A DNA stretch of 64,000 bases from a bacterium (GCA_016703265.1 JADJCK010000005.1:473209-537208), one strand, 5' to 3'; shown: positions 47,451 through 57,052, counted from the stretch's first letter. The notes: generated from the sequence alone by a model not told the origin. Made by a program: numbers and translations.

Positions 47451-48395
47451 GTGTCCGCTGAGACGCGAACGGACGCATTGCCGTTGGTGAGCATCGGCCT
47501 GCCCGTGTACAACGGCGAGAATTTCCTGCGCCAGGCGCTCGAGTCGCTGTGCGCGCAGACGCTGGCCGACCTCGAGATCGTCATCTCGGACAATGCCTCG
47601 ACGGACGCGACCGGGGCGATCTGCCGCGAGTTCGCCGCGCGAGATCCGCGCGTGCGCTACATCCGCCAGGAGTCCAACCTTGGCGCGGGTCCGAACTACA
47701 ACTTCGTGTTCCACGCCTCGCGTGGCCGCTACTTCAAGTGGGCCGCCCACGACGACTATATGGATCCCGAGGCGATGGCCGTCTGCGCCGCCGCGCTCGA
47801 GGCCGACCCGCAGACCGTGCTGTGCCACCCCAGGCTGGTCGACGTCGACGAGCACGGCGGGTTCCTCGCCGAGTTCGACCGCGGCACGGCCGGGCTGGGG
47901 ACGGCGCCGGACCGCTTCTTCCAGGTGATCCAGATCGGCCACAACTGTGCCGAGGTCTTCGGGCTCACGCGCCGTTCAACGCTGCTGGAAACCGGGCTCA
48001 TCCGCGACTACACCGACAGCGACCGCACGCTGCTGGGCGAACTGGCGCTGCGCGGCCGCCTGCGGCAGGTCGATGGCGCCCGCTTCTACCGCCGTGTGCA
48101 CGGGCGCAAGTCGGACAAGGTCTTTCGCACCTACCACGAGCGTGCGGCCTGGTTCAACCCGGCCAACGAGGGCAAGCTGGTGCTGTCGGCCTGGAACCAG
48201 CTGCGCGACCTGCTGGGCTCCTGGCGACGCTGCCGGCTGCCGCTGGGCCAGAAGCTGTCGTGCCTCTGGCTGCTGGCCAAGGTCACGAAGTGGAACGCGC
48301 CGCTGTACCGCCTCGAGCTGGCCTGGGCCTGGCGCCACCGCTTCGGGTCCGGCCGCAACACGGGCCGTGACCATGCCGGCGGCGCAACCCGATGA
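47451..48395 (+). CDS. Glycosyltransferase family 2
   Basis: 314 aa. GTG 47451 is preceded by GGGGGA at about 5 nt; a GTG at 47412 is possible. LVSIGLPVYNGENFLRQALES, VISDNASTDATG and the AHDDY variant of the DxD motif identify a GT-A fold transferase. The C-terminal third is basic and helical, suggesting peripheral membrane contact. Its stop overlaps the next start (ATGA). Confidence 0.88.
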   Translation: MSAETRTDALPLVSIGLPVYNGENFLRQALESLCAQTLADLEIVISDNASTDATGAICREFAARDPRVRYIRQESNLGAGPNYNFVFHASRGRYFKWAAHDDYMDPEAMAVCAAALEADPQTVLCHPRLVDVDEHGGFLAEFDRGTAGLGTAPDRFFQVIQIGHNCAEVFGLTRRSTLLETGLIRDYTDSDRTLLGELALRGRLRQVDGARFYRRVHGRKSDKVFRTYHERAAWFNPANEGKLVLSAWNQLRDLLGSWRRCRLPLGQKLSCLWLLAKVTKWNAPLYRLELAWAWRHRFGSGRNTGRDHAGGATR

Positions 48396-50458
48396 CCATC
48401 CTGCTGCGTGACGACTTCCGCGGCGACCGGCGCGCCGGTCGCGCTCTCGGCCCGGCCCGCGGCGACGATCCGGCGCGTGACGGCCGCGACGTCGAGGGCG
48501 TCCTCAGTGTCGACAGCGGGGCGTTGCGCATCGCGCCGCCCCTGCACGCCGGCTGGGGCCGCACCTGCCTGTCCTACGGCCCGTTCCCGAACGAGCCGGG
48601 GCTGGCTTTCTCGGTCCTGCTGCTCAACGGACACAACACCTCGCAATCCGAAGTGATGGCCGACACCCTGCGCTCGCGACTGCAGCGCTGGGCCCACGGC
48701 AGCGGTACGGCGCCCGTCGGCCGTCGGCTGCGGCGCTGGCTCGCGAGCGGCCGCGTGGGCCGCACGGTGCGGCAGGTGCGCTGGTGGAAGCTCATTGCCG
48801 CCGGCTCGACGCGCGTGAACCTGATGGACGAGAACCTGGCCGTGGGCCTGTACCCGATGCCCGCAGGCGACCCGCTGCGCGAAGGCGCGGGGTTCGTCAT
48901 GCATGCCGATGGTCCGCGCAACGGCGAGCTCTGGACCGGCGCCGGCGGCTGCTGGGCGCCGGCGGTGCTCAGCGTGCAGAACGTGCCCGTCTGCTATGTC
49001 GCCGTCGTCCGTGAAGACGATGTGCTGCTGGGCGCCGCTTCGCTGCCCGGTGCCCACGGACTGGGGGCCCTGCCCGCTTTCCGGCCGCTGGCGCTGGTGC
49101 CGCGACCGGGCGCCGCGCAACTGCACGCGGGCCTGCAGCAGGCCGTGCTCGGCCAGATCGGCTTCCGGGCCGACACGCGCGTGCATGGGGTGCGGGTGGC
49201 GAGCCTGCCGGGGCTGGGCAGGCAGGCGGCGGGCGCGATGGTCGCCGACCGCGGCCTGTCGGGGGCGGAGCTTCCCGGTCGGCAGGCCCCGGTGGGCGGC
49301 ACCTGGATGCAGGAGCCCGGCCTGTGGCGGCTCGCGACGTCTGCCGCGGCGGGGCTGCTGCGCGTCCGGTTGGCCCCGGCGGAACTCGCTGCGGACGGCG
49401 TGACGCTGGCCTGGCGGGCCGTGGGCGGCGACGCGCGCTGGGAACTGCGCCTGACGGCCGGTGGGGCGCGCCTGGTGATCGCCGAACGGGGTACGCGCCG
49501 CGAGCTGGCGACGGCAATCTGGGCGACGGCGCCGGACGACGTGCAGGTGCTCGACGACGGCCGCGAGGTGTCGGTGCTCGCGGCGGGAGGCCTTGTGTTC
49601 GGGCAGCGGTTCCCGGCCGCGGCACCGGAGCCGGGCGCCGCAGCGCCAGGCGTGGGCCTCGTGCTCGAAGGAACGAAAGCGCCGCGCGGGCTGCTCGCGC
49701 TGGAAGCCTATCCCCGCGAGTTGCCGCTGCCGGCAGAGCTCGTGGCCGGGCAGCCCTGGAACCCGGCAGCCGGCGAGACCGTCGCGGCCGACCCGCTGGC
49801 GGGCATCGACGGCGACCTGGCCGGACGCACGCTGCCGGTCGGCGGTCGCACCTGGAGCCGCCTGCGCGGCCAGGGTGTCCTGGCGGGTGCCGGCGCCGGA
49901 TCCGCAGCCGTGCAGTGGCGCGCCAGTCCCGCAGCGCCGTTGCCCGACCGCACGATCTACGCCATCGACTGGGACGACCCGGGCTACGCCGAATTGGAAG
50001 TGACCTTGACCCCGCCGGGCAGCGCCCGCGGTCAGCGCGAACACGGCACGGCGGGGTTCTGCCTGTGGCAGGACGAGGACCATTGCCTGCTGGTCAACAC
50101 CTGGCTCGACGACTGCTATGGCGGTGCCTCGCTGTCGTCGTTCTTCACCATCGCCGGGTTCGAGGACCTCTACGACGCGATCTGGACCAATGTCGGCGGG
50201 CGCATCACGTGGGGGCGCCCGTTGCGCATGAAGCTGGTCAGCGACGGCCTGCGCTACACGGTGAGCCTGGATGGCGAGCCGGTACTGCACCGGTCGCTGT
50301 CCGACGTCTATCCGGGCTGCAGGCCGCTGCGCATCACGCGTGTGGGGCTGCTCGGCAATTGGGAGTGGGGCGCCGACACCGGCAGCCGCTTCGCGGATTT
50401 CAGGGCGGCGGCGCGGCCGGCCGCCGTGCGGGATGTGCCGGGGGCTAAACGTGACTGA
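48392..50458 (+). CDS. Unrecognised 688-aa protein in the glycosyltransferase operon
   Basis: Not matched to a family. No signal peptide or membrane segment. The first 250 residues read as a beta-rich domain (LLRDDFRGD start; LSVDSGALRIAPP; GFVMHADG). The last 230 residues (from WRASPAAPLPDRTIY) look like a concanavalin/LamG-type jelly roll: ELEVTLTPPGS, GFCLWQDEDHCLLVNTWLDD, YTVSLDGEPVLHR and a terminal FADFR strand. LLRDDF starts and such C-termini recur in laminin-G-like glycan-binding proteins. It overlaps the previous gene (ATGA) and is 10 nt from gtrA, so it is made together with the transferases. It could be a nucleotide-sugar-independent chain-binding or chain-length factor; this is speculation. 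Confidence 0.6.
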   Translation: MTILLRDDFRGDRRAGRALGPARGDDPARDGRDVEGVLSVDSGALRIAPPLHAGWGRTCLSYGPFPNEPGLAFSVLLLNGHNTSQSEVMADTLRSRLQRWAHGSGTAPVGRRLRRWLASGRVGRTVRQVRWWKLIAAGSTRVNLMDENLAVGLYPMPAGDPLREGAGFVMHADGPRNGELWTGAGGCWAPAVLSVQNVPVCYVAVVREDDVLLGAASLPGAHGLGALPAFRPLALVPRPGAAQLHAGLQQAVLGQIGFRADTRVHGVRVASLPGLGRQAAGAMVADRGLSGAELPGRQAPVGGTWMQEPGLWRLATSAAAGLLRVRLAPAELAADGVTLAWRAVGGDARWELRLTAGGARLVIAERGTRRELATAIWATAPDDVQVLDDGREVSVLAAGGLVFGQRFPAAAPEPGAAAPGVGLVLEGTKAPRGLLALEAYPRELPLPAELVAGQPWNPAAGETVAADPLAGIDGDLAGRTLPVGGRTWSRLRGQGVLAGAGAGSAAVQWRASPAAPLPDRTIYAIDWDDPGYAELEVTLTPPGSARGQREHGTAGFCLWQDEDHCLLVNTWLDDCYGGASLSSFFTIAGFEDLYDAIWTNVGGRITWGRPLRMKLVSDGLRYTVSLDGEPVLHRSLSDVYPGCRPLRITRVGLLGNWEWGADTGSRFADFRAAARPAAVRDVPGAKRD

Positions 50459-50468
50459 AGGGTTAGGC

Positions 50469-50897
50469 ATGGACAAGCCGGCACCGGTGCGTGCTAAGGT
50501 GCTGGGCATGTTCGCTTCGCGCCAGTTCCTGGCCTACCTCGGCGTGGGCCTGGTGGGCACCGGCGGTCACTACCTGACCCTGGTGGCGCTCGTGCGGTGG
50601 GCGCGCCTGGATCCGGTGGCGGCCACCACCTGCGGCTTCGCGGTCGGGGCGGTCATCAACTACTTCGCCAACTACCACCTGACCTTCCGCAGCCGCCGGG
50701 GACACGCGGGCACCATGCCCCGGTTCTTCGCGATCGCGCTGGCGGGCATGGGCGTCAACGCCGGCATGATGGCGGCCTGCCACCGCGGGCTGGGGCTGCA
50801 CTACCTGCTGTCCCAGGTGGCCGCGACGGGCACCGTGGTGGTACTCACGTACCTGGGCAATCGGTTCTGGACCTTCCGTGAGGTGCGTCATGACTGA
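50469..50897 (+). CDS. GtrA-family membrane protein (polyprenyl-phosphate sugar flippase-like)
   Basis: 142 aa, four membrane segments. RQFLAYLGVGLVGTGGHYL and the NYFANYHLTF motif are the family signature, and the end ACHRG...NRFWTFR is typical. GtrA proteins are proposed to translocate undecaprenyl-phosphate-linked glucose or similar sugars. The next gene encodes the matching polyprenyl-phosphate glycosyltransferase (8-nt overlap) and the one after a GT-C enzyme, the classic three-gene set for periplasmic glycan side-chain addition. Confidence 0.9.
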   Translation: MDKPAPVRAKVLGMFASRQFLAYLGVGLVGTGGHYLTLVALVRWARLDPVAATTCGFAVGAVINYFANYHLTFRSRRGHAGTMPRFFAIALAGMGVNAGMMAACHRGLGLHYLLSQVAATGTVVVLTYLGNRFWTFREVRHD

Positions 50898-51894
50898 CCG
50901 CGGCGATCACGTGAAACGCCGGGCAGGCGAGCGGCTGTCCGTGGTGGTCCCCTGCTACAACGAGCAGGAGGTGCTGCCCGAGTTCCACCGTCGCCTGTCG
51001 GCGGTGATGGTCCAGCTCGGACTGCCCTGGGAAGTCGTCTACGTCAACGACGGCAGCAGCGATGGCACGCTGAAGCTGATGCACGAACTGCAGGCCGCCA
51101 ACCCCGAAGTCGCCGTGGTCGACCTCAGCCGCAATTTCGGGAAGGAGGTGGCGATGACCGCCGGCCTCGACGCCTGCCGGGGCGATGCGGTGGTCGTCAT
51201 CGATGCCGACCTGCAGGACCCGCCCGAAGTCATCCCGCAGCTCGTGGCGGAATGGCGCAACGGGTACGACATGGTCTACGCGCGGCGGGAATCGCGGGCC
51301 GGCGAGACCGCGTTCAAGAAGGCGACTGCACGCTGGTTCTACCGCGTGATCGGCAAGCTGAGCCGCGTGCGGATCCCGGCCGACACCGGCGATTTCCGCC
51401 TGCTGAGCCGTCGCACCGTCGTGGCGCTCCTGCAGTTGCGCGAACAGCACCGCTTCATGAAGGGCCTGTTCGCCTGGGTCGGGTTCCCGCAGAAGGCCGT
51501 GATGTACCGCCGTGACCCCCGCTTCGCCGGCGACACGAAGTGGAACTACTGGAAGCTGTGGAATTTCGCGGTGGAAGGCATCACCTCGTTCTCGACCGTG
51601 CCGCTGCGGCTGGCGACGTACTGCGGGATCGGCATTGCCGTGATCGCCTTTGCCTACGCGGGCTGGATCTTCTACAAGACGCTGGCCTACGGCGACCCGG
51701 TCAAGGGCTACCCCTCCCTGATGGTCGTGGTGCTGTTCCTGGGCGGTGGCCAGCTGATCGGCATCGGCGTGCTGGGCGAGTACCTCGGTCGCATGTTCAA
51801 CGAGACGAAGAACAGGCCGCTTTACTTCCTGAACGAACACAGTCCGTCGGCCCTCGGCCGCACTGCCACGGACCCGGAGGCCGGCCATGACTGA
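50890..51894 (+). CDS. Polyprenyl-phosphate glycosyltransferase (GtrB/DPM1-like GT2)
   Basis: 334 aa from ATG 50890. Catalytic domain: VVVPCYNEQEVLPEFH, YVNDGSSDGT, DLSRNFGKEVAMTAG and the VIDADLQDPPEV motif that marks DPM1/GtrB/ArnC enzymes. DTGDFRLLSR also fits. Two C-terminal membrane helices (TYCGIGIAVIAFAYAGWIF and LMVVVLFLGGGQLIGIGVLG) end with GEYLGRM. It would charge undecaprenyl phosphate with a sugar on the cytoplasmic face for flipping by the GtrA protein encoded just upstream. Confidence 0.93.
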   Translation: MTDRGDHVKRRAGERLSVVVPCYNEQEVLPEFHRRLSAVMVQLGLPWEVVYVNDGSSDGTLKLMHELQAANPEVAVVDLSRNFGKEVAMTAGLDACRGDAVVVIDADLQDPPEVIPQLVAEWRNGYDMVYARRESRAGETAFKKATARWFYRVIGKLSRVRIPADTGDFRLLSRRTVVALLQLREQHRFMKGLFAWVGFPQKAVMYRRDPRFAGDTKWNYWKLWNFAVEGITSFSTVPLRLATYCGIGIAVIAFAYAGWIFYKTLAYGDPVKGYPSLMVVVLFLGGGQLIGIGVLGEYLGRMFNETKNRPLYFLNEHSPSALGRTATDPEAGHD

Positions 51895-53551
51895 CCGTCG
51901 CCCGTCGTGGCCCACGCTCGCCCTGCTGCTGGCGCTCGTCGTTTCGCTGGCTGCCAAGCTGGCGGTGCTCGACGTGGGCGCGCCGTTCATCTCGATCGAC
52001 GATCGCACCACGTTCGAGGGCGGCTTCCTGGTCTGGTTCGGGCATGCGCCGCCGCAGCGCATGTACCTCGAATGCTGGATGGCGGGCGTGCTGTCGGTTG
52101 CGAACTACGCCTTCCGCGTGCTGACCCACGCGACGTCGGGCGGTCTCGGTCTCAACATCGTGGCCGACGCCTACCGCGACTACTACGTGGCGCCCGACAG
52201 CTACGCGCGCGTCTACCGGCTGTTCGTGATCGCCGTGGACCTGCTCGCAGCCGGGCTGGCCTGGCGGCTGGCCCGCCTGGCGCTGGGCACGGCCTGGCGC
52301 GGCTGGGCGGCCGTGCTGCCGCCGGCCATGTTCCTGCTGACCTACAACACGGTGTGGGCCGACATCGTCGCCCGGCCCGACGCCATGCTGCCGCTGTTCA
52401 TGGTCGCGGGCCTGTTGATGTACTACCGCTCCGATTTCGGCCGCCGGCAGGGCTGGCTGCTGGGCGCCGGCTTCATGCTCGGGCTGGGCGCCGGCCTGAA
52501 GCTGCACATGGCCTTTGCGGTGATCCTGCTCTTGGGTGACCTGGTGCGGGTCCACGGCCTGCGCACGGCCGTGCGCCTGGGCTGGGCCTTTGCGCTGCTG
52601 TCACTGCTGGCCTTCGCCGTCTCGGCGGGAATCCCGCTGTTCGACCCGCTCAAGTACGTGAAGCTGCGCGTGACGAACGCCAAGGACGACGCCTCGCCCT
52701 GGATCAAGTGGGGCGAGCAGTTCATCACGATGCTGCGCGGCGGCGGCTGGCTGGCCCTGCCATTGGCGCTGGGGGCCGTACTGCACCGCGGCGGTGCCTC
52801 GTTCCGCCGCGCCAATCCGGTCGCGGCCAGCCTGGTGTTCCAGGCCGCCGGCTGGCTGGTGCTGTTCGGCGCCATCCGCCAGCTGCGCGCCTACTGGATG
52901 CTGCCGGCCCTGCCGCTCTTCTACACAGCCGCGATCGGGTTCCTGGTCGCGTTGGCAGTCCGGCGACCGACGTGGAGCCGTGCGGCGGTCGCGACGGCTG
53001 CCGCCTGTGTCGTGATCCTGTCGGTGCAAAGCGTCCGCGAGGTGAACCTGCTGCGCGGCAGTGCGCAGAACGGCCTGCGGGCCTGGATCACGGCGAACGT
53101 CGGCCATGACGAGCCGTTCTTCGTCTTCGGCTATGACGGACTGGTCCTGCCGCGCGGCACGCACTGCCTGGCGACGATCGCGGCGGGCATCGAGCGCGGC
53201 CTGGTGCAGGATCGCGCCGAGGGCCAGTCCTTCACCAGCCGGCACCTGAAGAACTGGGAGGAGCAGAACGAACTGCGCCTGCAGGATCTTCTCGGCGGGC
53301 GTTGTGACGCGGGCTGGGAGTACTACTCCTACTACTCGACGCCGCTGGAGCGCTATGCCGACCTGGTCGACATGTCGACGATGCGCTACATCATGGTCGA
53401 GGAGCGCTTCGACAACCCGCCCGACTTCCCGCTCGCGCAGTACCTGGCGGCGGATTTCACGCAGGTTGCCGAGACTGTCGGCGCCGGCGGCCGTGGCTAC
53501 GGCCTCAAGTACCGTATCTTCGAACGACGGGACGGGGATGGGCGCCCATAA
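51887..53551 (+). CDS. GT-C fold membrane glycosyltransferase (PMT/ArnT-like)
   Basis: 554 aa with about ten membrane helices in the first 400 residues and a soluble C-terminal domain. The first periplasmic loop has SIDDRTTFEGG, with adjacent acidic residues where GT-C enzymes keep catalytic Asp. Later loops include WADIVARPDAMLPLFM. It likely transfers a sugar from the polyprenyl-phosphate donor made by the upstream GT2 onto the polysaccharide in the periplasm. Exact family not certain. Starts and stops overlap both neighbours. Confidence 0.75.
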   Translation: MTDRRPSWPTLALLLALVVSLAAKLAVLDVGAPFISIDDRTTFEGGFLVWFGHAPPQRMYLECWMAGVLSVANYAFRVLTHATSGGLGLNIVADAYRDYYVAPDSYARVYRLFVIAVDLLAAGLAWRLARLALGTAWRGWAAVLPPAMFLLTYNTVWADIVARPDAMLPLFMVAGLLMYYRSDFGRRQGWLLGAGFMLGLGAGLKLHMAFAVILLLGDLVRVHGLRTAVRLGWAFALLSLLAFAVSAGIPLFDPLKYVKLRVTNAKDDASPWIKWGEQFITMLRGGGWLALPLALGAVLHRGGASFRRANPVAASLVFQAAGWLVLFGAIRQLRAYWMLPALPLFYTAAIGFLVALAVRRPTWSRAAVATAAACVVILSVQSVREVNLLRGSAQNGLRAWITANVGHDEPFFVFGYDGLVLPRGTHCLATIAAGIERGLVQDRAEGQSFTSRHLKNWEEQNELRLQDLLGGRCDAGWEYYSYYSTPLERYADLVDMSTMRYIMVEERFDNPPDFPLAQYLAADFTQVAETVGAGGRGYGLKYRIFERRDGDGRP

Positions 53552-54683
53552 AGTGCGGGTCCTGCACCTGCTCGAGAGCGGGGGCCTCTACGGCGCCGAA
53601 CGCGTCGTCCTGAACCTGTCGACCGCCTTGCGGGCCGCCGGCCGGTACGAGCCGGTGGTCGGGTGCATCGTGCAGAACCCCGACGAACCGAGCGCCCTGT
53701 TCGACGAGGCCCGGCGCCTGGGGTTCGCCGCGGAAAAAGTGCTGTTGCGCAACCTGCGCCTGGCCGTCGACGTGCCGCGCGAGGCGCGTCGGCTGCGCGC
53801 GCTGGGCATCGGACTGGTGCACAGCCACGGCTACAAGGCCACCGTCTACGGGGGCTTCCTGCGGGCCCTGTGGCCCGTGCCGATGACCGCCACCTGCCAC
53901 CTGTGGTTCATCGAGCCGGGCTCGCCGCTGAAAATGCGGTTGATGGTCGGCCTGGAGATGCGCTTCTACCGGCGCTTCCGCACGGTGACGGCCGTTTCGG
54001 GCGAGATCCGCCAGGTGCTCGTCAAGGCCGGCGTGCGTGAGGACCGCGTGCGCGTGATCCCCAACGGCATCCCGCTGGATCCGCCGCTGCTGCCGGCGGC
54101 GGAACGGGAGAGATTGCGTGCTTCGCTGGGCGTGGGCCCGGAGGGCTTCCTGGTGCTGAACGCCGGCCGCCTGACGGCGCAGAAGGACCAGGCGACGCTG
54201 CTGCGCGCCGTGGGCGGGCTGCCGGCGACAGGCCGGCCCGTGACCTGCCTGGTGGCGGGCGAGGGCGAACTGCGCGAGTCCCTGCAGTCGCAGATTGTCG
54301 CCGGGGGCTGGGGAGATCGCGTGCGCCTGCTCGGCTTCCGCGACGACGTGCCGGCGCTGCTGCAGGCGGCCGATGCGTTCGCGCTGCCGTCGCTCGACGA
54401 AGGCATGCCGATGATCCTGCTGGAGACGGCCGCCACCGGGACGCCCATCGTGGCCACGCCGGTGGGCGATATCCCCACGCTGGTCCGGGACGGCGCCACG
54501 GGCCTGGTCGTGCCGCGCGGCGACCCGGCCGCGCTGCCTGCGGCGCTGCTGCGGCTGCGCGACGAGCCCGGACTGGGCGCCCGCCTGGGCGCCGCCGCCC
54601 GTGACGAGGTGCGTCGCGAGCATTCCAGTGAAACGATGGCCGCCCGCTACGCCGAGGTGTACAGCCAGCATGTCCGCCAGTAG
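53538..54683 (+). CDS. Glycosyltransferase family 4
   Basis: 381 aa from ATG 53538. N-terminal domain VLHLLESGGLYGAERVVLNLS is the GT4 start motif; hinge IPNGIPL; C-terminal domain LNAGRLTAQKDQATLL, VAGEGELRE, and LPSLDEGMPMILLETAATGTPIVATPVG with the E-x7-E donor-binding motif. Overlaps the GT-C gene by 14 nt and the next transferase by 14 nt. Likely role: elongation of the repeat unit on the cytoplasmic side. Confidence 0.93.
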   Translation: MGAHKVRVLHLLESGGLYGAERVVLNLSTALRAAGRYEPVVGCIVQNPDEPSALFDEARRLGFAAEKVLLRNLRLAVDVPREARRLRALGIGLVHSHGYKATVYGGFLRALWPVPMTATCHLWFIEPGSPLKMRLMVGLEMRFYRRFRTVTAVSGEIRQVLVKAGVREDRVRVIPNGIPLDPPLLPAAERERLRASLGVGPEGFLVLNAGRLTAQKDQATLLRAVGGLPATGRPVTCLVAGEGELRESLQSQIVAGGWGDRVRLLGFRDDVPALLQAADAFALPSLDEGMPMILLETAATGTPIVATPVGDIPTLVRDGATGLVVPRGDPAALPAALLRLRDEPGLGARLGAAARDEVRREHSSETMAARYAEVYSQHVRQ

Positions 54684-55596
54684 TGAACCCGTCATGGTCC
54701 CGGGCCTGGTCTCGGTCGTGACCGCCTCGTACAACATGGGCGGCTACATCGCCGAGACGCTCGACGCGTTGCTGGCGCAGGACTACCCGCACCTGGAGTC
54801 GATCGTCGTCGACGACGGCTCGACCGACGACACGGCGCGCGTGCTCGAGCGGTATGCCGGCGACCCGCGCGTGCGCGTCGTGCGCCAGGCCAATGCGGGC
54901 CAGACCGTGGCCAAGAACCACGGCATCCGCGAGGCGCGTGGCGAGTTCATCGCCTTCTGCGACGCCGACGACACCTGGCGTCCCGACAAGCTGAGCCGGC
55001 AGTTGCCGCGCTTTGCCGACCCGCGCGTGGCCGTGGTCTACAGCGACATCGAATGTGTCGACGGGCAGGGCAAGCCGCTGCCCTACTACGACATCCCGCA
55101 CTACGAGGGGCGCGTGACGGCGCAGCTCCTGATCGACAACTTCGTGCCGTTTCCCACGGCCGTGGCGCGCGCGACGGTGCTGCGTGCCGCCGGCGGTTTC
55201 GACGAGTCGCTGACGATGTCCATCGACTACGACCTGTGGCTGCGCATCTCGGTGGACCACCTGTTCGCCTTCGTGCCGGAGCGGCTGGCGAACTACCGCG
55301 TGTGGGAAGGCCAGATGTCGCGGAAGACCGGTGAGCGCCTCGACAACTTCATGCGACTGCTCGACCGCTTCCTCAGGGATCATCCCGGCGCCGCGACGCG
55401 GCGCGAGGTCGACCAGGCCTACGCCCACGTCTTCGTCACGCGCGGCTACTGGCATGCGCGCGAAGGCCGGCGGGCCGAGGCCTGGCACGACTACCGCGAG
55501 GCCCTGCGCCGCGACCCGCTGGCCGCGCGGCTGTGGAAGCGCCTGGTCTCGCTGGGCCTCGATCGCGACCGCCTGCGCGAGGGGGCCGCGACATGA
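54670..55596 (+). CDS. Glycosyltransferase family 2
   Basis: 308 aa from ATG 54670. Motifs: VSVVTASYNMGGYIAETLDAL, VDDGSTDDTA, GQTVAKNHGIREA, and FCDADDTW for metal binding; FDESLTMSIDYDLWLRI is the acceptor region. The last 60 residues are helical and TPR-like (RGYWHAREGRRAEAWHDYREAL). Overlaps the following CapK-like gene by 4 nt. Confidence 0.9.
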   Translation: MSASSEPVMVPGLVSVVTASYNMGGYIAETLDALLAQDYPHLESIVVDDGSTDDTARVLERYAGDPRVRVVRQANAGQTVAKNHGIREARGEFIAFCDADDTWRPDKLSRQLPRFADPRVAVVYSDIECVDGQGKPLPYYDIPHYEGRVTAQLLIDNFVPFPTAVARATVLRAAGGFDESLTMSIDYDLWLRISVDHLFAFVPERLANYRVWEGQMSRKTGERLDNFMRLLDRFLRDHPGAATRREVDQAYAHVFVTRGYWHAREGRRAEAWHDYREALRRDPLAARLWKRLVSLGLDRDRLREGAAT

Positions 55597-56945
55597 GGCT
55601 GCCCGACGCCGTGGTGGGCGGCTTCTTCGAGCCGGCCTGGGACGTCTATGAGCGCAGCGCGCGCCTGCGGGAACTGCGCCGGCTGCGGCGCACGCAGTGG
55701 GAGAAGCCCGAGGCCGTCCGTGCGCGCCAGGAGGCGGCCCTGCGGACCATGGTGACCCATGCCGCCTCCACCTGCGCCTTCTATCGCGACAGTTTCGCAC
55801 AGGCCGGCGTCGACCCGGCCTCGGTGCGCACACTGGACGACCTGGCGCGCCTGCCGATCGTCACCAAGGATGACATCCGGCAGCGCGGCGACGACCTCAT
55901 CTCCTCGCGCCACCGCAAGCAGGACCTGCGCAAGGCCAAGACCGGCGGTTCGACCGGCGTCTCGCTGGAGATCTACTGCGACGAGCCGGGCGTGCAGCTG
56001 CGGACGGCCGCGGCCCTGCGCTCGGACGAGTGGTCGGGCTGGCGACTGGGCCAGCCGATGGCCGCGGTCTGGGGCAATCCGCCGGTGCCGGCGACCTGGA
56101 AGGCGCGCCTGCGGGCCGCGCTCAAGGAGCGCATCATCTACCTGGACACGATGCGCATCGACCGGCCCGCGCTCGAGCGCTTCACGGCCGAGTGGGAGCG
56201 CCTGCGTCCCGGCCTGCTGTTCGGTCACGCGCATTCGCTGTTCATCCTCGCCGAATACCTGCAGGAGCAGGGGCGCCGCCTGGACCCGAAGGGCGTCGTG
56301 GCCACCAGCATGATGCTCCTGGAACCCGAGCGGCGGGTGATCGAGGCGGTGTGCGGGGTGCCCGTCACCAACCGCTACGGCTGCGAGGAGGTGAGCCTCA
56401 TTGCCTGCGAGTGCGAACAGCATCGCGGCCTGCACCTGAACGCCGACCACGTCATCACCGAGTTCCTGCGCGACGACGGCTCGCCCTGCGCGCCCGGCGA
56501 GGACGGCCGCCTGGTGGTGACCGAGCTCATCAATTTCGGCATGCCGCTGATTCGCTACGAACTGGGCGATCGCGGCGTGCCGAGCGACCGGCTGTGCCCC
56601 TGCGGGCGCGGCCTGCCGCTGATGGAGCAGGTGACCGGGCGCACCGCCGACTTCCTGCGGGCGGAGGCCGGCTACCGCGTGCAGGGCATCTCGATCATCG
56701 AGAACACGCTGACGAAGCTGTCCGGCATCCGGCAGATGCAGATCGTCCAGGAGGAGCCGCTGCGCCTGCAGGTGCACCTGGTGCCGGGGCCCGGCTGGGG
56801 CGACGACGTGGCGGCCGCCCTCGTGGCGACGCTGCGGGACATCCTCGGCCAGGGCATGGCCGTGGACCTGTTTCCGGCCGAGCGGATCCCCCAGGAGAAG
56901 AACGGCAAGTACCGGTTCACGATCTGTCGGTTGCCGGCTAATTAG
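55593..56945 (+). CDS. CapK/PaaK-like adenylate-forming enzyme, second copy, end of the operon
   Basis: 450 aa. Adenylation domain: LPIVTKDDIRQRG, TGGSTGVSLE (phosphate loop), NRYGCEEVSLIACECE, RYELGDRGV, then CPCGRG and GRTADFLRAEAG. The C-terminus PQEKNGKYRFTICR carries the Lys position of acyl-adenylate enzymes. Diverged from the copy at 36599 but with the same layout, so the locus has two ligases and two amidotransferases. Last gene of the overlapping operon beginning at 46448. The 238-nt gap that follows contains only promoter sequence for the CDP-sugar operon. Confidence 0.88.
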   Translation: MRLPDAVVGGFFEPAWDVYERSARLRELRRLRRTQWEKPEAVRARQEAALRTMVTHAASTCAFYRDSFAQAGVDPASVRTLDDLARLPIVTKDDIRQRGDDLISSRHRKQDLRKAKTGGSTGVSLEIYCDEPGVQLRTAAALRSDEWSGWRLGQPMAAVWGNPPVPATWKARLRAALKERIIYLDTMRIDRPALERFTAEWERLRPGLLFGHAHSLFILAEYLQEQGRRLDPKGVVATSMMLLEPERRVIEAVCGVPVTNRYGCEEVSLIACECEQHRGLHLNADHVITEFLRDDGSPCAPGEDGRLVVTELINFGMPLIRYELGDRGVPSDRLCPCGRGLPLMEQVTGRTADFLRAEAGYRVQGISIIENTLTKLSGIRQMQIVQEEPLRLQVHLVPGPGWGDDVAAALVATLRDILGQGMAVDLFPAERIPQEKNGKYRFTICRLPAN

Positions 56946-57052
56946 CTGCGAGAAAGTCAGTTAAGCGGATTTTGGCCGCAACGAGGGCCGGGGCGGCAGC
57001 GGATCTCGTTAAATGTAAAGATCAAAAGAGCACACGAAAAGTATTATAACGC

